DNA from: Haplomitrium mnioides
Taxonomy: Eukaryota; Marchantiophyta; Haplomitriopsida; Calobryales
Direction: 5' to 3'
Assembly (NCBI GenBank): GCA_049999725.1
Contig: JBNGIS010020553.1
Span: 1-26,457, forward strand
DNA: 26,457 bases
Part shown: positions 1 through 8,109 of the stretch, piece by piece
How the letters are laid out: every line of letters starts with the position of its first letter
How positions within the stretch are numbered: position 1 is the stretch's first letter
Notes under the pieces: model-generated
What the model was told of the DNA's origin: nothing
Seen by the model: only the letters and a program-made list of their open reading frames with translations
The model's database searches: none
Translations under genes and position numbers: made by a program

Positions 1-178
1 AAACCCAGTACTTGCTTGTTTGGAGTTGTTGTAAGCAAACTCCACAACCGGTAAGAAACTATCCCAATCGGTGTGATGAACATTGATGAACGCGCGAATC
101 ATGTCCTCCATAGTATGATTAGCACACTCTATTTGCCAATCTGTTTGCGGATGATAAGAAGTAGACATAGAAAGTTTG
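1..178 (-). pseudogene. Integrase core fragment of a family-B chromovirus, cut by the window edge
   Basis: Read on the minus strand this stretch is one open frame with the typical gypsy integrase end-of-core signature: a YHPQTD motif followed by NHTMEDM, whose Glu is the third acidic residue of the DDE triad, then DWDSFLPVVEFAYNNSKQAS. It aligns base by base with 7290-7460 of element B1 and 13940-14110 of B2. Similarity stops abruptly near 178, where unrelated sequence begins, so the 5' part of this element is missing and the 3' part lies outside the window. Unlike B1, this copy keeps the catalytic Glu. It is a fragment, not a functional gene. Confidence 0.85.
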
Positions 179-1476
179 TAATAGATGACAACAATAGAAA
201 ATTGAAATGGAGGCCTTGTAATTTCTTCCACACAAAAATGCTCCCCCAAGGTTACAACTCGTTTTCTGAACTGTCACTGCTCAAGGTCTGCATCAGAATT
301 TGAGCAACAAGGGTGCTCTTTTTCTGTGATGTTTTGCATCAAAGATCTGCTGCTTGACACAATACTTGAAAGAGAACTCAAAGGTCAGTGAAGGACCTCC
401 AAGAGTCCTACTCGACTAGGAAATCTAGGGATAAAACCTATGTGAAATTTACAAGCAACAAATCCCTAAAAGATCATTGAACATCTTGGGCTTGATGCAA
501 CCACATGCTCCATGATGTACACTCACAAATTTCAAAGGTGGCTGCTTATTTTGCAATCTTCTATGACAACAATTTGATGTTCAAAGATTTACTCCAAGTC
601 TCTTGACAAATTCAGAGCAGCAATGTTTTCTTTTCTCAAAAACTGTTTTCTTAGTGAAGCACTCCCATTGCTCAAATGTTGCTCAACATTTACAACTCAA
701 AGAAGAAATTTGAGCCCTCCACAAAAAAATGTTTTTGTTGTTCGAAGAAATCTGAGCAACTTGATGAAGAAAAGTTCTCAAAAAATGAATCATGTAGCCT
801 TTGACAGATTTTCGAGCAACAAGACAAATTGTTTTTCAATCCCTTAGCACCTGCAATCAAGAAGGTTCAATCCCCTAATTTTTGACGCAAACTCCACCTT
901 CACCAAATCCCTAAATGCTGGTTCTCTACTTCGACAAAATCTGCACACAAAATCTACTTCTCAACAAACTTTGAGCCACTTGAGGAATCACAATGCTACA
1001 TTTGCTTTCTCCTCAAAAATCTACTTGAAGAATACCAAAATAGAAAAATCTTCACAAAAATGAACAAAAACTCCCGCAGAGCTTCTTCACGATTCTACAA
1101 CACAATTTCGTTCCAATCTTTATCAATCTGAGATACCACAAATGCTCTCAAACTGTCAGACCAAATTTCTCAGCAATTCAAGATACCATGGATGCTCAAC
1201 ATTAAAAAACATTGAATCTTTTGATGTTCTTTTCTTGAGTGAATACAATTCTCAAGAAACTCTATTTGACCATTTCGACAGAAAAAACAGAGCACCTTTA
1301 CTTACAAAGAACCCATGCTTCTCCAAGAACTACAATACCTTAGCTCTCTTCTTGGTTCATACGACGTTGAAAGAAAACCTTTTGATGAGAATACACGACC
1401 TTAGATACTTAAGCACAAAAGACAAAAAACTCAAAATACTTAAGAAATAAAAATCTAACTCGAAAAAGTATCACAA
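179..1476. other. Unassigned AT-rich stretch without a recognisable gene
   Basis: No protein family, RNA gene or LTR end is recognised here. Short open frames exist (for example 623-847 and 1142-1450, plus strand), but their composition is Asn/Ser/Phe/Leu-rich as expected from AT-rich noncoding sequence. A loose motif resembling TTTGAGCAACAAG recurs near 300, 612, 707, 748, 813 and 968, which hints at a heavily decayed tandem array. Confidence 0.5.
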
Positions 1477-1833
1477 AGTTGTGCAAAATACTTGAAGCTT
1501 TTTAGATAGTAGAAATGAGGAGAATTCAAGGAATTTTTGCAAAACTCTAGGAGCTTTTTAGATATCACAAATGAGAAGCCATGAAAACACTATGAAATTT
1601 TATGATAACATATAATGTGAGGTCTTGAAGTAAGTTGTGCAGAATGCTACAAGGTCTTAGATAGAAAATTTTGAGAAGCTTAAAAGTAAGTTGTGCAAAA
1701 CACTAAGAGCTTACTAGAAAGCTGAAATGTGAGATGTTGTGAAACAACATAGTTTTGTAGATAGAATAAATGAGGAAATATAAGAGGTTTTGAAACAAAC
1801 TTAGAGCTATTTAGATAGAAAAAATGAGTAAAC
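1477..1833. repeat. Decayed tandem repeat, period about 45-55 bp
   Basis: Six diverged copies of a unit can be followed by eye. Each has a GTAAGTTGTGCAAAACACTA-like start, an AGAGCTTTTTAGATAGAAA-like middle and an AAATGAGGAGA-like end. Approximate copies lie at 1477-1522, 1533-1578, 1631-1686, 1687-1738, 1740-1787 and 1787-1833. Copies differ by many substitutions and indels, so the array is old. No coding role is visible. Confidence 0.55.
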
Positions 1834-2094
1834 TCTTCACAACACATCAAGAGCATGATAGTTTAGCAGGTTCCATTATATAGCTCGATCATTATCATAT
1901 GAAAACCAACCTAAAGCCCAATGTCTTTTCAGGCTCTAATATATAATTTCATTATTGCAAAACAAGACATGAAAATCCAAGTGTATTCACATAGATAGCA
2001 ATAATTTAAGCCAAAAAAGTGAAAAGTTGAAATCTTATTCTTACTTTTTGAATATTGTTTGTTCAATTGAAAAATTAAAATTTTTAATATAGGG

Positions 2095-2599
2095 TGTAAT
2101 ATTACAAGCATTATGTTGTGAATTTTATAAAAAAATAAAGAGGAGTGCAAATGGAATAGTAGTGACTACAAAAAAATTATTACTTTTAGTAAAGTGGTAT
2201 AAGGTTGGTATAAGATCCATGTTAGGGCTTAAACTCTTTTAGTGAAGTGGTATGAAGATTACTTGCCTTTGAAGTTATTTTTAGAGAAGTAAGATAAGAT
2301 TGATTATAGAATTGAAATTGGAAGTGACTTATATGCAAAGAAATTAGTATGGCATCTTCTTCTCAAGTATAAATATAAGGGGTTCATTGCCCATATTTTT
2401 ATTCCGCAACTCCTCTCAATTGGTTTGAGCTTTTGCTTATGTTTTCTTTGGAAGATTTCCTTTCTTAGTATTTGGTTGGTTGCTTACCACATTGGCATTT
2501 GGTTGATTGCTTGTCAAATTGGCATTTGATTGATTAACTATATTTAGAGTTATCTTTGAGTTACTAGTTATTGGGATTTAGTCATTGGGTTCTTTTACA
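2095..2599 (+). mobile_element. Family-B LTR (B3), plus strand
   Basis: The segment starts TGTAATATTACAAGC and ends TCTTTTACA, with a TGT...ACA inverted terminus. It matches, in opposite orientation, the LTRs of B1 and B2: shared blocks include the GAGGAGTG block, the paired AAGTGGTATA blocks, the TATAAATA box near 2368 and the GGCATTTGGTTGA block. It is followed directly by an initiator-tRNA PBS, so it is a 5' LTR. At 505 bp it is longer than the ~380-bp B1 and B2 LTRs, apparently through internal duplication around 2160-2280. The internal region that should follow is lost, replaced after 18 bp by element A1. Confidence 0.8.
2368..2376 (+). promoter_or_regulatory. TATA box of LTR B3
   Basis: TATAAATAT sits in the same place as TATAAATAG in the B1 and B2 LTRs, about 230 bp before the LTR end. 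It would mark the U3/R boundary of this LTR. Confidence 0.6.
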
Positions 2600-2617
2600 T
2601 TGGTATCAGAGCTAAGG
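2600..2617 (+). other. Primer-binding site of B3 (initiator tRNA-Met)
   Basis: TTGGTATCAGAGCTAAGG lies one base after the LTR's terminal ACA. TGGTATCAGAG is the standard plant retrotransposon complement of the 3' end of initiator tRNA-Met. The element is cut immediately downstream by the family-A LTR. Confidence 0.85.
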
Positions 2618-2721
2618 TGTAACGATCACTAACTTTAGTAAGCAACAACTAAAAAAATAGCAACAACTATATCTAGAAAGCCATTACTAAGTTAGAGTAT
2701 CAAAAAGAAAGTGCTATTATA
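2618..2721 (+). mobile_element. Start of the A1 5' LTR, truncated by an assembly gap
   Basis: This begins TGTAACGATCACTAAC and is nearly identical to the first ~110 bp of the 3' LTR at 3207. By eye the differences are one C/T substitution near the start and the length of an A-run. Near identity of paired LTR ends is the signature of a recent insertion. The rest of the LTR and most of the element body fall in the gap at 2722-2821. Confidence 0.8.
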
Positions 2722-2821
2722 NNNNNNNNNNNNNNNNNNNNNNNNNNNNNNNNNNNNNNNNNNNNNNNNNNNNNNNNNNNNNNNNNNNNNNNNNNNNNNN
2801 NNNNNNNNNNNNNNNNNNNNN
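2722..2821. other. Assembly gap (100 N)
   Basis: Exactly 100 N, the usual placeholder for a gap of unknown size. The left flank is the start of a family-A LTR and the right flank is the end of family-A integrase. By comparison with A2, several kilobases (rest of LTR, gag, protease, RT, RNase H, most of integrase) are probably missing. Confidence 0.95.
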
Positions 2822-3193
2822 TTTTCTATCTCTGCTCGTATTGGTGAAGTGGCCTATCAGTTGGTTTTACCCTCTCACATGAAGATTCATCCAGTCTTTC
2901 ATGTCTTTTTATTACGGGCTTTTGTTCCTCGTTCTTCCTCTTTTACAAGTACCCAAGAACCCTCTCCACCACCTGAACTTATTGATGGTTATGAAGAGTT
3001 TGAGGTGGGCCAACTCTTGAAGAAACGTACAAGGCGTCGTGGTCATCGTGAGATTGTCGAATATTTGTTTCGTTTGAAAGGTTACCCACTTTATGAAGCT
3101 ACTTGGGAGCCCTTGGAAAATTTGGCTAACGCATCCACGCTTGTTCAATCTTTTAAGACCTCTCTTCCTTGCAACGAGGACATTGCCTCTTAA
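2822..3193 (+). CDS. A1 pol C-terminus: integrase tail plus chromodomain (partial)
   Basis: The frame is open from the gap to the TAA at 3191-3193 (123 residues visible). Its first part is the C-terminal integrase module, with AYQLVLPSHMKIHPVFHVF typical of Ty3/gypsy integrases. It is followed by a Pro/Ser-rich linker and then a chromodomain from about residue 55: FEVGQLLKKRTRRRGH, IVEYLFRLKGYP, EATWEPLENL. Chromodomains of plant chromoviruses are thought to direct integration to chromatin with particular histone marks. The usual Trp of the V-K-W-K-G-Y core is Leu here (FRLKGY), whereas A2 keeps Trp. There are no stops or frameshifts, unlike every other pol copy in the window. A polypurine tract and the 3' LTR follow at once. 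Confidence 0.88.
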   Translation, partial: FSISARIGEVAYQLVLPSHMKIHPVFHVFLLRAFVPRSSSFTSTQEPSPPPELIDGYEEFEVGQLLKKRTRRRGHREIVEYLFRLKGYPLYEATWEPLENLANASTLVQSFKTSLPCNEDIAS

Positions 3194-3206
3194 AATGGGG
3201 GAGGAT
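3194..3206 (+). other. Polypurine tract of A1
   Basis: AATGGGGGAGGAT lies between the pol stop codon and the first base of the 3' LTR. This is the expected position and composition for the plus-strand DNA primer. A2 has the counterpart at 23439-23452. Confidence 0.85.
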
Positions 3207-3325
3207 TGTAACGATCATTAACTTTAGTAAGCAACAACTAAGAAAAAAAAATAGCAACAACTATATCTAGAAAGCCATTACTAAGTTAGAGTATCAAAAA
3301 GAAAGTGCTATTATAGAGAAAGTGA

Positions 3326-3549
3326 CACATGGCAAGAGGAGAGAAAGTCAACGAATTAAAGTGAGTGTTATTGACACGTGGCAAGAGGAGAGGAAGTCAA
3401 CGAATTAAAGTGAAAGAAAGGGCACTTTAGAAGAGGATAAGAACACGTGGCAAGCGGAGGATTAAAGCAAATAGAAGGTTCTAAGATAAGGACACATGGC
3501 AAAAGAAGAACTAAAGAGAAATGGAAGGTTCTAAAGATAAGGACACGTG
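3326..3549 (+). promoter_or_regulatory. G-box/ABRE-like repeat array in A1 U3
   Basis: Perfect CACGTG hexamers lie at 3375-3380, 3444-3449 and 3544-3549. One-base variants (CACATG) lie at 3326-3331 and 3493-3498. The contexts are GACACGTGGC, AACACGTGGC and GACACGTGGT. ACGTGGC is the classic core bound by plant bZIP factors of the ABA-response and G-box groups. Each hexamer sits in a similar repeat containing AAGAGGAG and TTAAAG, about 50-70 bp apart, upstream of the TATA box. The regulatory role is inferred. Confidence 0.6.
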
Positions 3550-3679
3550 GTAGAAGGAGAATAAAAGTAAAGGGTGGTCCAATCAATGAGAGAGGAAAAA
3601 GAGTGGTCCAATTAGAAAAGGATAGAAAAGAAACCAATGGGGTTTCGCCACCTATGTAAGCAAAATGCTTTTCACTTAG

Positions 3680-3687
3680 TATATAAA
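3680..3687 (+). promoter_or_regulatory. TATA box of A1 3' LTR
   Basis: TATATAAA, about 130 bp downstream of the last CACGTG box. It is conserved in the A2 LTRs (TATAAA near 18553 and TATATAAAG near 23915). Confidence 0.65.
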
Positions 3688-3875
3688 GAAGGGAGAGGGC
3701 CTTGTTGGGCATCTCTTACCTTGTGGGTTCTTGAAGTTCTTTATGCGCTACTCTTGTATGTGTTATGTTTGTGCTAATTTTTGGTGTGTAATGTATGTGT
3801 GTAGTGTTACAAATATAAATCCCTCTATCCATCTTCGTCGATCTTTATCATAAATCTTCCAAGATGCAAGCAAAA

Positions 3876-3891
3876 CCTTACTCTGATACCA
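3876..3891 (-). other. Primer-binding site of family-C element (initiator tRNA-Met)
   Basis: On the minus strand TGGTATCAGAGTAAGG follows directly after the ACA end of the LTR at 3893-4313. This fixes the LTR as a 5' LTR on the minus strand. Only about 64 bp of leader remains (3875-3812) before the A1 LTR. Confidence 0.85.
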
Positions 3892-4042
3892 TTGTAAAAC
3901 TTTTGGCTAACCAGTAACACATCAATATACTCTTGTACAAAGAAGATAGCTCAACAAGAAAGGAAATGAAAAGAGATAAGAGAAAGAAATGGCTTACAAG
4001 ACTTTCCAAACTCCCGAATGAGGGAGAAGGGCCAAGCCCTCT

Positions 4043-4051
4043 CTATTTATA
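4043..4051 (-). promoter_or_regulatory. TATA box of the family-C LTR
   Basis: Minus-strand TATAAATAG followed by AGAGGG, the expected plant core promoter. It lies about 105-200 bp downstream of the heat-shock elements. Confidence 0.7.
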
Positions 4052-4145
4052 CTTCATGTACAAGACTTCACTAAGAAGTTGCTTCAGTCCTAAGGAACCT
4101 TCCTTGGTCCCTTTCTAGAATTCTCTATGCTTTCGGCGCTGTCTA

Positions 4146-4244
4146 GAAGCTTCTCTTCTAGAAGCTTCTTTCTTCATCTAAAAGAATCTCTAGTCTTCTC
4201 AAGCCTTCTAGAAGCTTCTCTAAGCTTCTTCTTCTAGAAGCTTC
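4146..4244 (-). promoter_or_regulatory. Cluster of perfect heat-shock elements in LTR U3
   Basis: Heat-shock factor trimers bind alternating nGAAn/nTTCn pentamers. Three perfect trimeric sites TTCTAGAAGCTTC (TTCnnGAAnnTTC) lie at 4156-4168, 4206-4218 and 4232-4244. A GAAGCTTC dimer is at 4146-4153, and a further TTCTAGAA lies at 4113-4120. The core is nearly self-complementary, so it reads as an HSE on either strand. Position upstream of the TATA box is as in heat-activated LTRs. Heat response itself is inferred. Confidence 0.72.
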
Positions 4245-4313
4245 TTCTTTGCTAACTAACTTTAGCAATAACTAAATCTAGAGGTTCCACCAAGTTTAGT
4301 GAACCTCGTTACA

Positions 4314-5049
4314 TCTTGTTGTATTTTGCATTGAAATTCTTCCAAAAATCTTGTTTATTTAGATACTTATTGTATTTTGAAAAAACTTTAATGTTCAATA
4401 TTTCGTTGAAAAAAATATAGTATATTATATTATACTATAATAATAAAATAAACAAACAAGAAAGAATATTGAAAAAACATGGTAAAATTATATAGTTATT
4501 TTTTATTTTTTCTTCAAATTTTCAAGTAAACCTTCAAGATACAAAATCCTAAAACATTTAGGAATAATAAATCCCAAAAAAAAAGATGATGCTACAACAT
4601 ACATTCACATAGAAATGTCTAATCTAATAAGAGTTGCTTTGAACTTGTATTTACGTACGGAAAAGATTAAAAGCAAGAAAGACGAGTTATGCTTGCATAG
4701 ACTTCAAGCTCCATATCATAACAGATGATGTCTTTCATAAAAATCAATGTGACATTCCAAGTAGAGTAAGAAATGAATCATTAGTAACTTGAAATTTTGA
4801 ATATCCAAAATCAAATCACAACAACGAGTTAGATGTAGAATGATACCATTAATGAAATTGCAATAAATTTAATGAGTAGCTAAGAAAAAAACCAAAAACT
4901 CATGATTGAAGAAAACTTGTACAAAAATCAAAATCAATCGAATGGGAACTTCTATGCCAGCATAGATTTTGTTGTTAATTTTTTTTAAAACCAATAGGTT
5001 TTATTCAAAAATCATTTTTTGAAAGAAAATATATCATCAAGAAAATACT
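4314..5049. other. Unassigned AT-rich stretch
   Basis: Long A/T runs and stops occur in all frames. No LTR end, RNA gene or protein family is recognised. It lies between the start of the family-C LTR and the coding-like stretch beginning about 5050. Confidence 0.5.
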
Positions 5050-5460
5050 TAATAGCTATTAAAAGTGTACATCACAATACGGCTTCAAGCTTCAATCTTG
5101 TCATCTTCAGTAGGAATGGTCTCATCCTAATCAATGGACTGAGAAGCTTGGGCATCTACAACCACAAGAGAGTCATGTTAGGACTTTCTAGTCCCAAAAT
5201 TTGCAACTAAATCACCAGATGCACCAATAATACCAAGAGTATGCGGCTCTTTATGATATGCATATACAATTTTTGATTTTATGACATCAAATAGCAAAAA
5301 AACCATTGTCAAAACCCTTTGAGGAATATAAATAAACTGACATCTATCATATTCCATAGCAATACAATTTCAAATCAAATTCAAAGCACAAACAAGACAT
5401 GTACCCAATCTAGAGCAAAGCTCTAAGATCCAATCTTGCCTAGATGACAAATGGTCAATG
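5050..5460 (-). pseudogene. Coding-like minus-strand frame of unknown family, with stops
   Basis: Reading the minus strand from about 5455, one frame runs to about 5050 with four stop codons (TGA, TAA, TAG, TGA) and no frameshift. It has a protein-like composition unlike the surrounding AT-rich DNA. Recognisable pieces are WILELCSRLG near the start, QFIYIPQRVL, KIVYAYHKEPHTLGIIGASG and DSLVVVDAQASQSID. I do not recognise the family. It could be a decayed exon of the host locus that continues from 5926-6230, or a fragment of another element. Confidence 0.35.
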
Positions 5461-5925
5461 GAAAAATTTTACAAAGACTAAGGCTTTTGGATGCTTTAGT
5501 TTAGCCGAAACAGCTGGACAATTGAAAACACTCTGCATTATTTATTGTAGACGGCCACTTACATTGTCAGATTGTAAATTAAAGAGCTTTATGCTCTACT
5601 TGCTCTCCTTCGTCCAATAGCCCACAGTCTAGTACTTATGGCCGTGAGCGATTTTGGGACCTCTCTAATTATGAATGTTGGTTTTTTCATGTCGTAATCA
5701 AAAAAATAAATCAAACATTGCACACAATATAAAAGAAAAGGAAACACGATAAACTAAAACATTAAAAATCAAAACTAAAATTACGAGATACTATAGTCAA
5801 TAGCACAGCAAATCTCCAAAATTGCATCCTCCACAATGTTGAATTGTTGAAAAGAATGAATAATGACAAAAGACCAAAAATCAGAAGTCATTATAATAGC
5901 AGAAGAAGATACCATATTAAAAATA
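5461..5925. other. Unassigned stretch between two coding-like segments
   Basis: No open frame of note and no RNA gene recognised. If the two flanking minus-strand segments belong to one gene, this would be intron. Confidence 0.4.
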
Positions 5926-6230
5926 TCATCTTTCGTAAAGAGCAATGGAGTTGTCATGCTTACATTTCTTTAAGTTGTACTTGTAAGGAATATTAGTAAT
6001 TGCTATCGTAAAGCTCCTTGGTTTTACCAAGCCCTTTAATTGTTGATTATTGGACTCCTCGTGGACTTGATAAAACGATATGTTGAGTCCACCAACATAG
6101 GACATTAAGTCTGGGTCTTGCTCTTCAAGCCTATTTAGTTGGAAGGACAGCATGGTCATTTTGCTTCCTTGACTTACACTCTTTGGCTTTTTGACAATAG
6201 AGCATGAAGGCAGAAAGGTATGATACCAAG
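5926..6230 (-). pseudogene. Coding-like host segment left of B1, unknown family
   Basis: Minus-strand sequence from the B1 insertion point downward. One frame is open for about 100 codons to a TGA at 5926, with a mixed polar composition including SFQLNRLEEQDPDLMSYVG and SFTIAITNIPYKY. A second frame, in register with the segment at 11121-11234, stays open for about 30 codons past the empty site. It reaches a consensus splice donor GTAAGT near 6173-6178. Which frame was real is unclear. No confident family assignment. Confidence 0.4.
6226..6230. repeat. Probable left target-site duplication of B1 (one mismatch)
   Basis: CCAAG here against CCCAG at 11121-11125 on the other side of B1. Five bases is the usual Ty3/gypsy duplication size. 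One mismatch fits an old insertion but also weakens the call. Confidence 0.5.
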
Positions 6231-6611
6231 TGTAAAAGAACTCAAAGACCAAATCCAAATGAGTAAGAACTCAGAGTGAGCTCTAATAGAGTTTTTCAAC
6301 CAAATGCCAATAAGGCAAGCAAAAGCCAAGCAACCAAAGAACCCAAATGATTCGAGAGGAACTCTAGAATGAGGAGTGGGGAAAAGAATCCCTTCTATTT
6401 ATACAAGAGAAGAAGACGTCATCCCCCTTCCTTCATTTACAAGTCACTTCCAATTTCAACCCTAAAAATGACCATATACCACTTCACTTAAAGTAGCCTC
6501 AAAAGCAAGTAACTTTAAAATAATTTCAACCCTAAAAATGACCCCCTACCACTTCTTTCACTCCTCTCTAATTTTTTATGAATAGCACAGCATCATGCTT
6601 GTACTATTACA
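6231..6611 (-). repeat. B1 3' LTR
   Basis: On the minus strand it starts TGTAATAGTACAAGC and ends TCTTTTACA. It contains the GGAGTG block, duplicated GGTTGAAATT blocks, a TATAAATAG box and the GGCATTTGGTTGA block. It is preceded by a weak purine stretch AGAAGGTGAGGATTA after the pol end. Confidence 0.88.
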
Positions 6612-6617
6612 TAATCC

Positions 6618-6924
6618 TCACCTTCTAGTCGATGACATCATTGTTATGATCGACACTTTCAAATAATCAAATAGCCTCTTGAACACTCTCAAGGTTTGAA
6701 TACAGCTCTCAAGTAGCATCATGAAGTGGATATCCCTTCCACAAAACTTTATATTGAACTTGAGGATGTTGCCCATACTTGAAGACTTTTTTAGCCAAAA
6801 TACAATCCACCTTATATTCTTCATGATCATCAAGAACTATAGGTGGAGGAGAAATTTGAACATGGTTTGGAAAAGAAGAAGGACTAGAAACAAAAGGTTT
6901 TAAGTTTAGATACATGGAATACAT
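6618..6924 (-). pseudogene. B1 chromodomain end of pol
   Basis: The minus-strand frame reads DDHEEYKVDCILAKKVFK, then VQYKVLWKGYPLHDAT, a chromodomain with the W-K-G-Y core intact. A frameshift near 6709 moves the rest (ESCIQTLRVFKRLFDYLK, the usual C-terminal helix) into another frame, which ends at 6618 just before the LTR. The Trp and Glu expected after DAT are disturbed at the shift. Confidence 0.75.
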
Positions 6925-7162
6925 GATGAATCATGATATGGAGAGGAAGAACAAGTTTGTACGCAACAGGAGAAAGAACTTGAGAAATTGAGAAGTGACC
7001 AATCCAAGCTGGAGGTAACTTACAGACTTGAATATCTAAAGAAAAAGTAAGATCATGAGTAGAAACCATAACTTTGTCACCTAAAACATAAGAGAAATCA
7101 CGACGATGTTTATCGACATATTTTTTGCTTATTTTGAGCAATAAAAAGATGGTTTCGTGCAT
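6884..7162 (-). pseudogene. B1 integrase C-terminal module
   Basis: The frame shows KKYVDKHRRDFSYVLGDKV then KLPPAWIGHFSI and AYKLVLPLHI followed by IHHVFHVSKLK. This is the GPF/Y-like module of chromovirus integrases that precedes the chromodomain. It is in frame for 92 residues, then shifts into the chromodomain frame. Confidence 0.75.
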
Positions 7163-7900
7163 TTTGCAAAGATATATGAGACAAAAAATGTAGAAACACT
7201 TGGAATATTGGAAGAAGAAGAAGAAAGAAAGCCATTAGGAACAAGAGGATATTGACCTGAATTGAGAAAGAAAAAATAAAATCTAGTACTTGCTTGTTTG
7301 GAGTTGTTGTATGCAAACTCCACAATCGGTAAAAGACTATCCCAATCTTTGTGATGAACATTGATAAATGCTCAAAGCATATCCTTCACAATGCGATTCA
7401 CGTGTTCAGTTTCCCCATTTGTTTGAGGACGATAAGCCGTAGACATAGATAGTTTGGTTCCCAAAAGTGTGAAATAACTCTCGCCAAAACTTTCTAGTGA
7501 GTCGTGGATCTCTGTGAGATATTTAGCACCTTTGGTATTCCAAGATAACAGAAAACTATATCAAAGTAAATCTTTGCCAATTGTGTAGCATCCATCATAT
7601 CTACTGTCGGTGCTAGATGAATCTGTTTGTTTAGCTTATCTACAAACACCACAATTGCACTAGACCCACAAGGTGTGGTTGGAAGCGAAGTGAGAAGATC
7701 TAAACTTACATGTTTCCAACGAGCAGTAGGAATTGGTAGTGGTTGAAGAAGACCAACTGGTTTTTGATTTAAAGCCTTGTGTCGTTGACAACTTCATAAG
7801 AACGAACATCTTGAGCTAGATTTGGCCACCACTAAGTGCGTTAAAGCAACTCCATAGTCTTGTCTATCCCAAGATGCTTGATATTGGAATGTCATGCGCT
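7110..7900 (-). pseudogene. B1 integrase core, disrupted
   Basis: Recognisable remnants of the HHCC region near 7780-7900 and of the core, ending near YRPQTNGETEHVNRIVKDML (usual HPQTDGQTER...E). The catalytic Glu position reads Lys here (AAG for GAG) and HPQTD has become RPQTN, so the enzyme would be dead even without its stops and frameshifts. FAYNNSKQAS follows. The frame is broken several times between 7323 and 7780. Confidence 0.7.
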
Positions 7901-8109
7901 TCTTGTAAATCTGTCATTCAAAGCGCATCATCTTATGGAATATATATTTGATGGCATTGAATAGAAAGGGTATAATACTCAATGTCTTTGATTGCCAATA
8001 GTGCTCTAATAAAATTAAAGATGGCATCTTCCTATAACTTTTCTCGAAAGTCATCACTGGTTGCTTCATCAAGATGTAATATACTAACATTTGCAACCTC
8101 CAATATATT

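Larger units (their letters stand above)
3207..3811 (+). mobile_element. A1 3' LTR, 605 bp
   Basis: It starts TGTAACGATC and ends GTGTAGTGTTACA, giving TGTAAC...GTTACA inverted ends. It aligns over its whole length with the A2 LTRs at 18060-18690 and 23453-24054. U3 carries a set of GACACGTGGCAAGAGGAG-like direct repeats. A TATATAAA box lies at 3680-3687, and the R/U5 part follows. The right flank (3812 on) is leader sequence of the minus-strand family-C element. The 5-bp flanks TAAGG (left) and AATAT (right) do not form a target-site duplication. Confidence 0.88.
3893..4313 (-). mobile_element. Family-C LTR (421 bp) with heat-shock-element cluster
   Basis: On the minus strand it starts TGTAACGAGGTTCAC and ends GTTTTACA, followed by the PBS. 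A TATAAATAG box lies at 4043-4051. Upstream of it, in U3, is a run of TTCTAGAAGCTTC blocks. The first eight bases (TGTAACGA) match family A, but the rest does not align, so this is a separate family. No coding region of this element survives in the window, so its superfamily is not determined; the PBS alone does not separate Ty3/gypsy from Ty1/copia. Confidence 0.82.

Noticed and set aside
1142-1450. A 102-residue plus-strand open frame.
   Set aside because: No recognisable motif, AT-driven composition and no conserved neighbour. Kept as noncoding.
2722-2821. Reading frames that run through the N runs.
   Set aside because: Residues across 100-N placeholders are meaningless. Only sequence outside the gaps was annotated.
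5461-5925. A moderately GC-richer patch near 5570-5680 checked for snRNA or tRNA genes.
   Set aside because: No snRNA core, upstream element plus TATA pair or tRNA boxes could be recognised.
5926-6258. The phrase YVGGLNISF resembles the YVGGVDISF motif of endonuclease V.
   Set aside because: The match is nine residues long, the catalytic Asp would be Asn, and no later endonuclease V motif was found. Treated as chance without a search.
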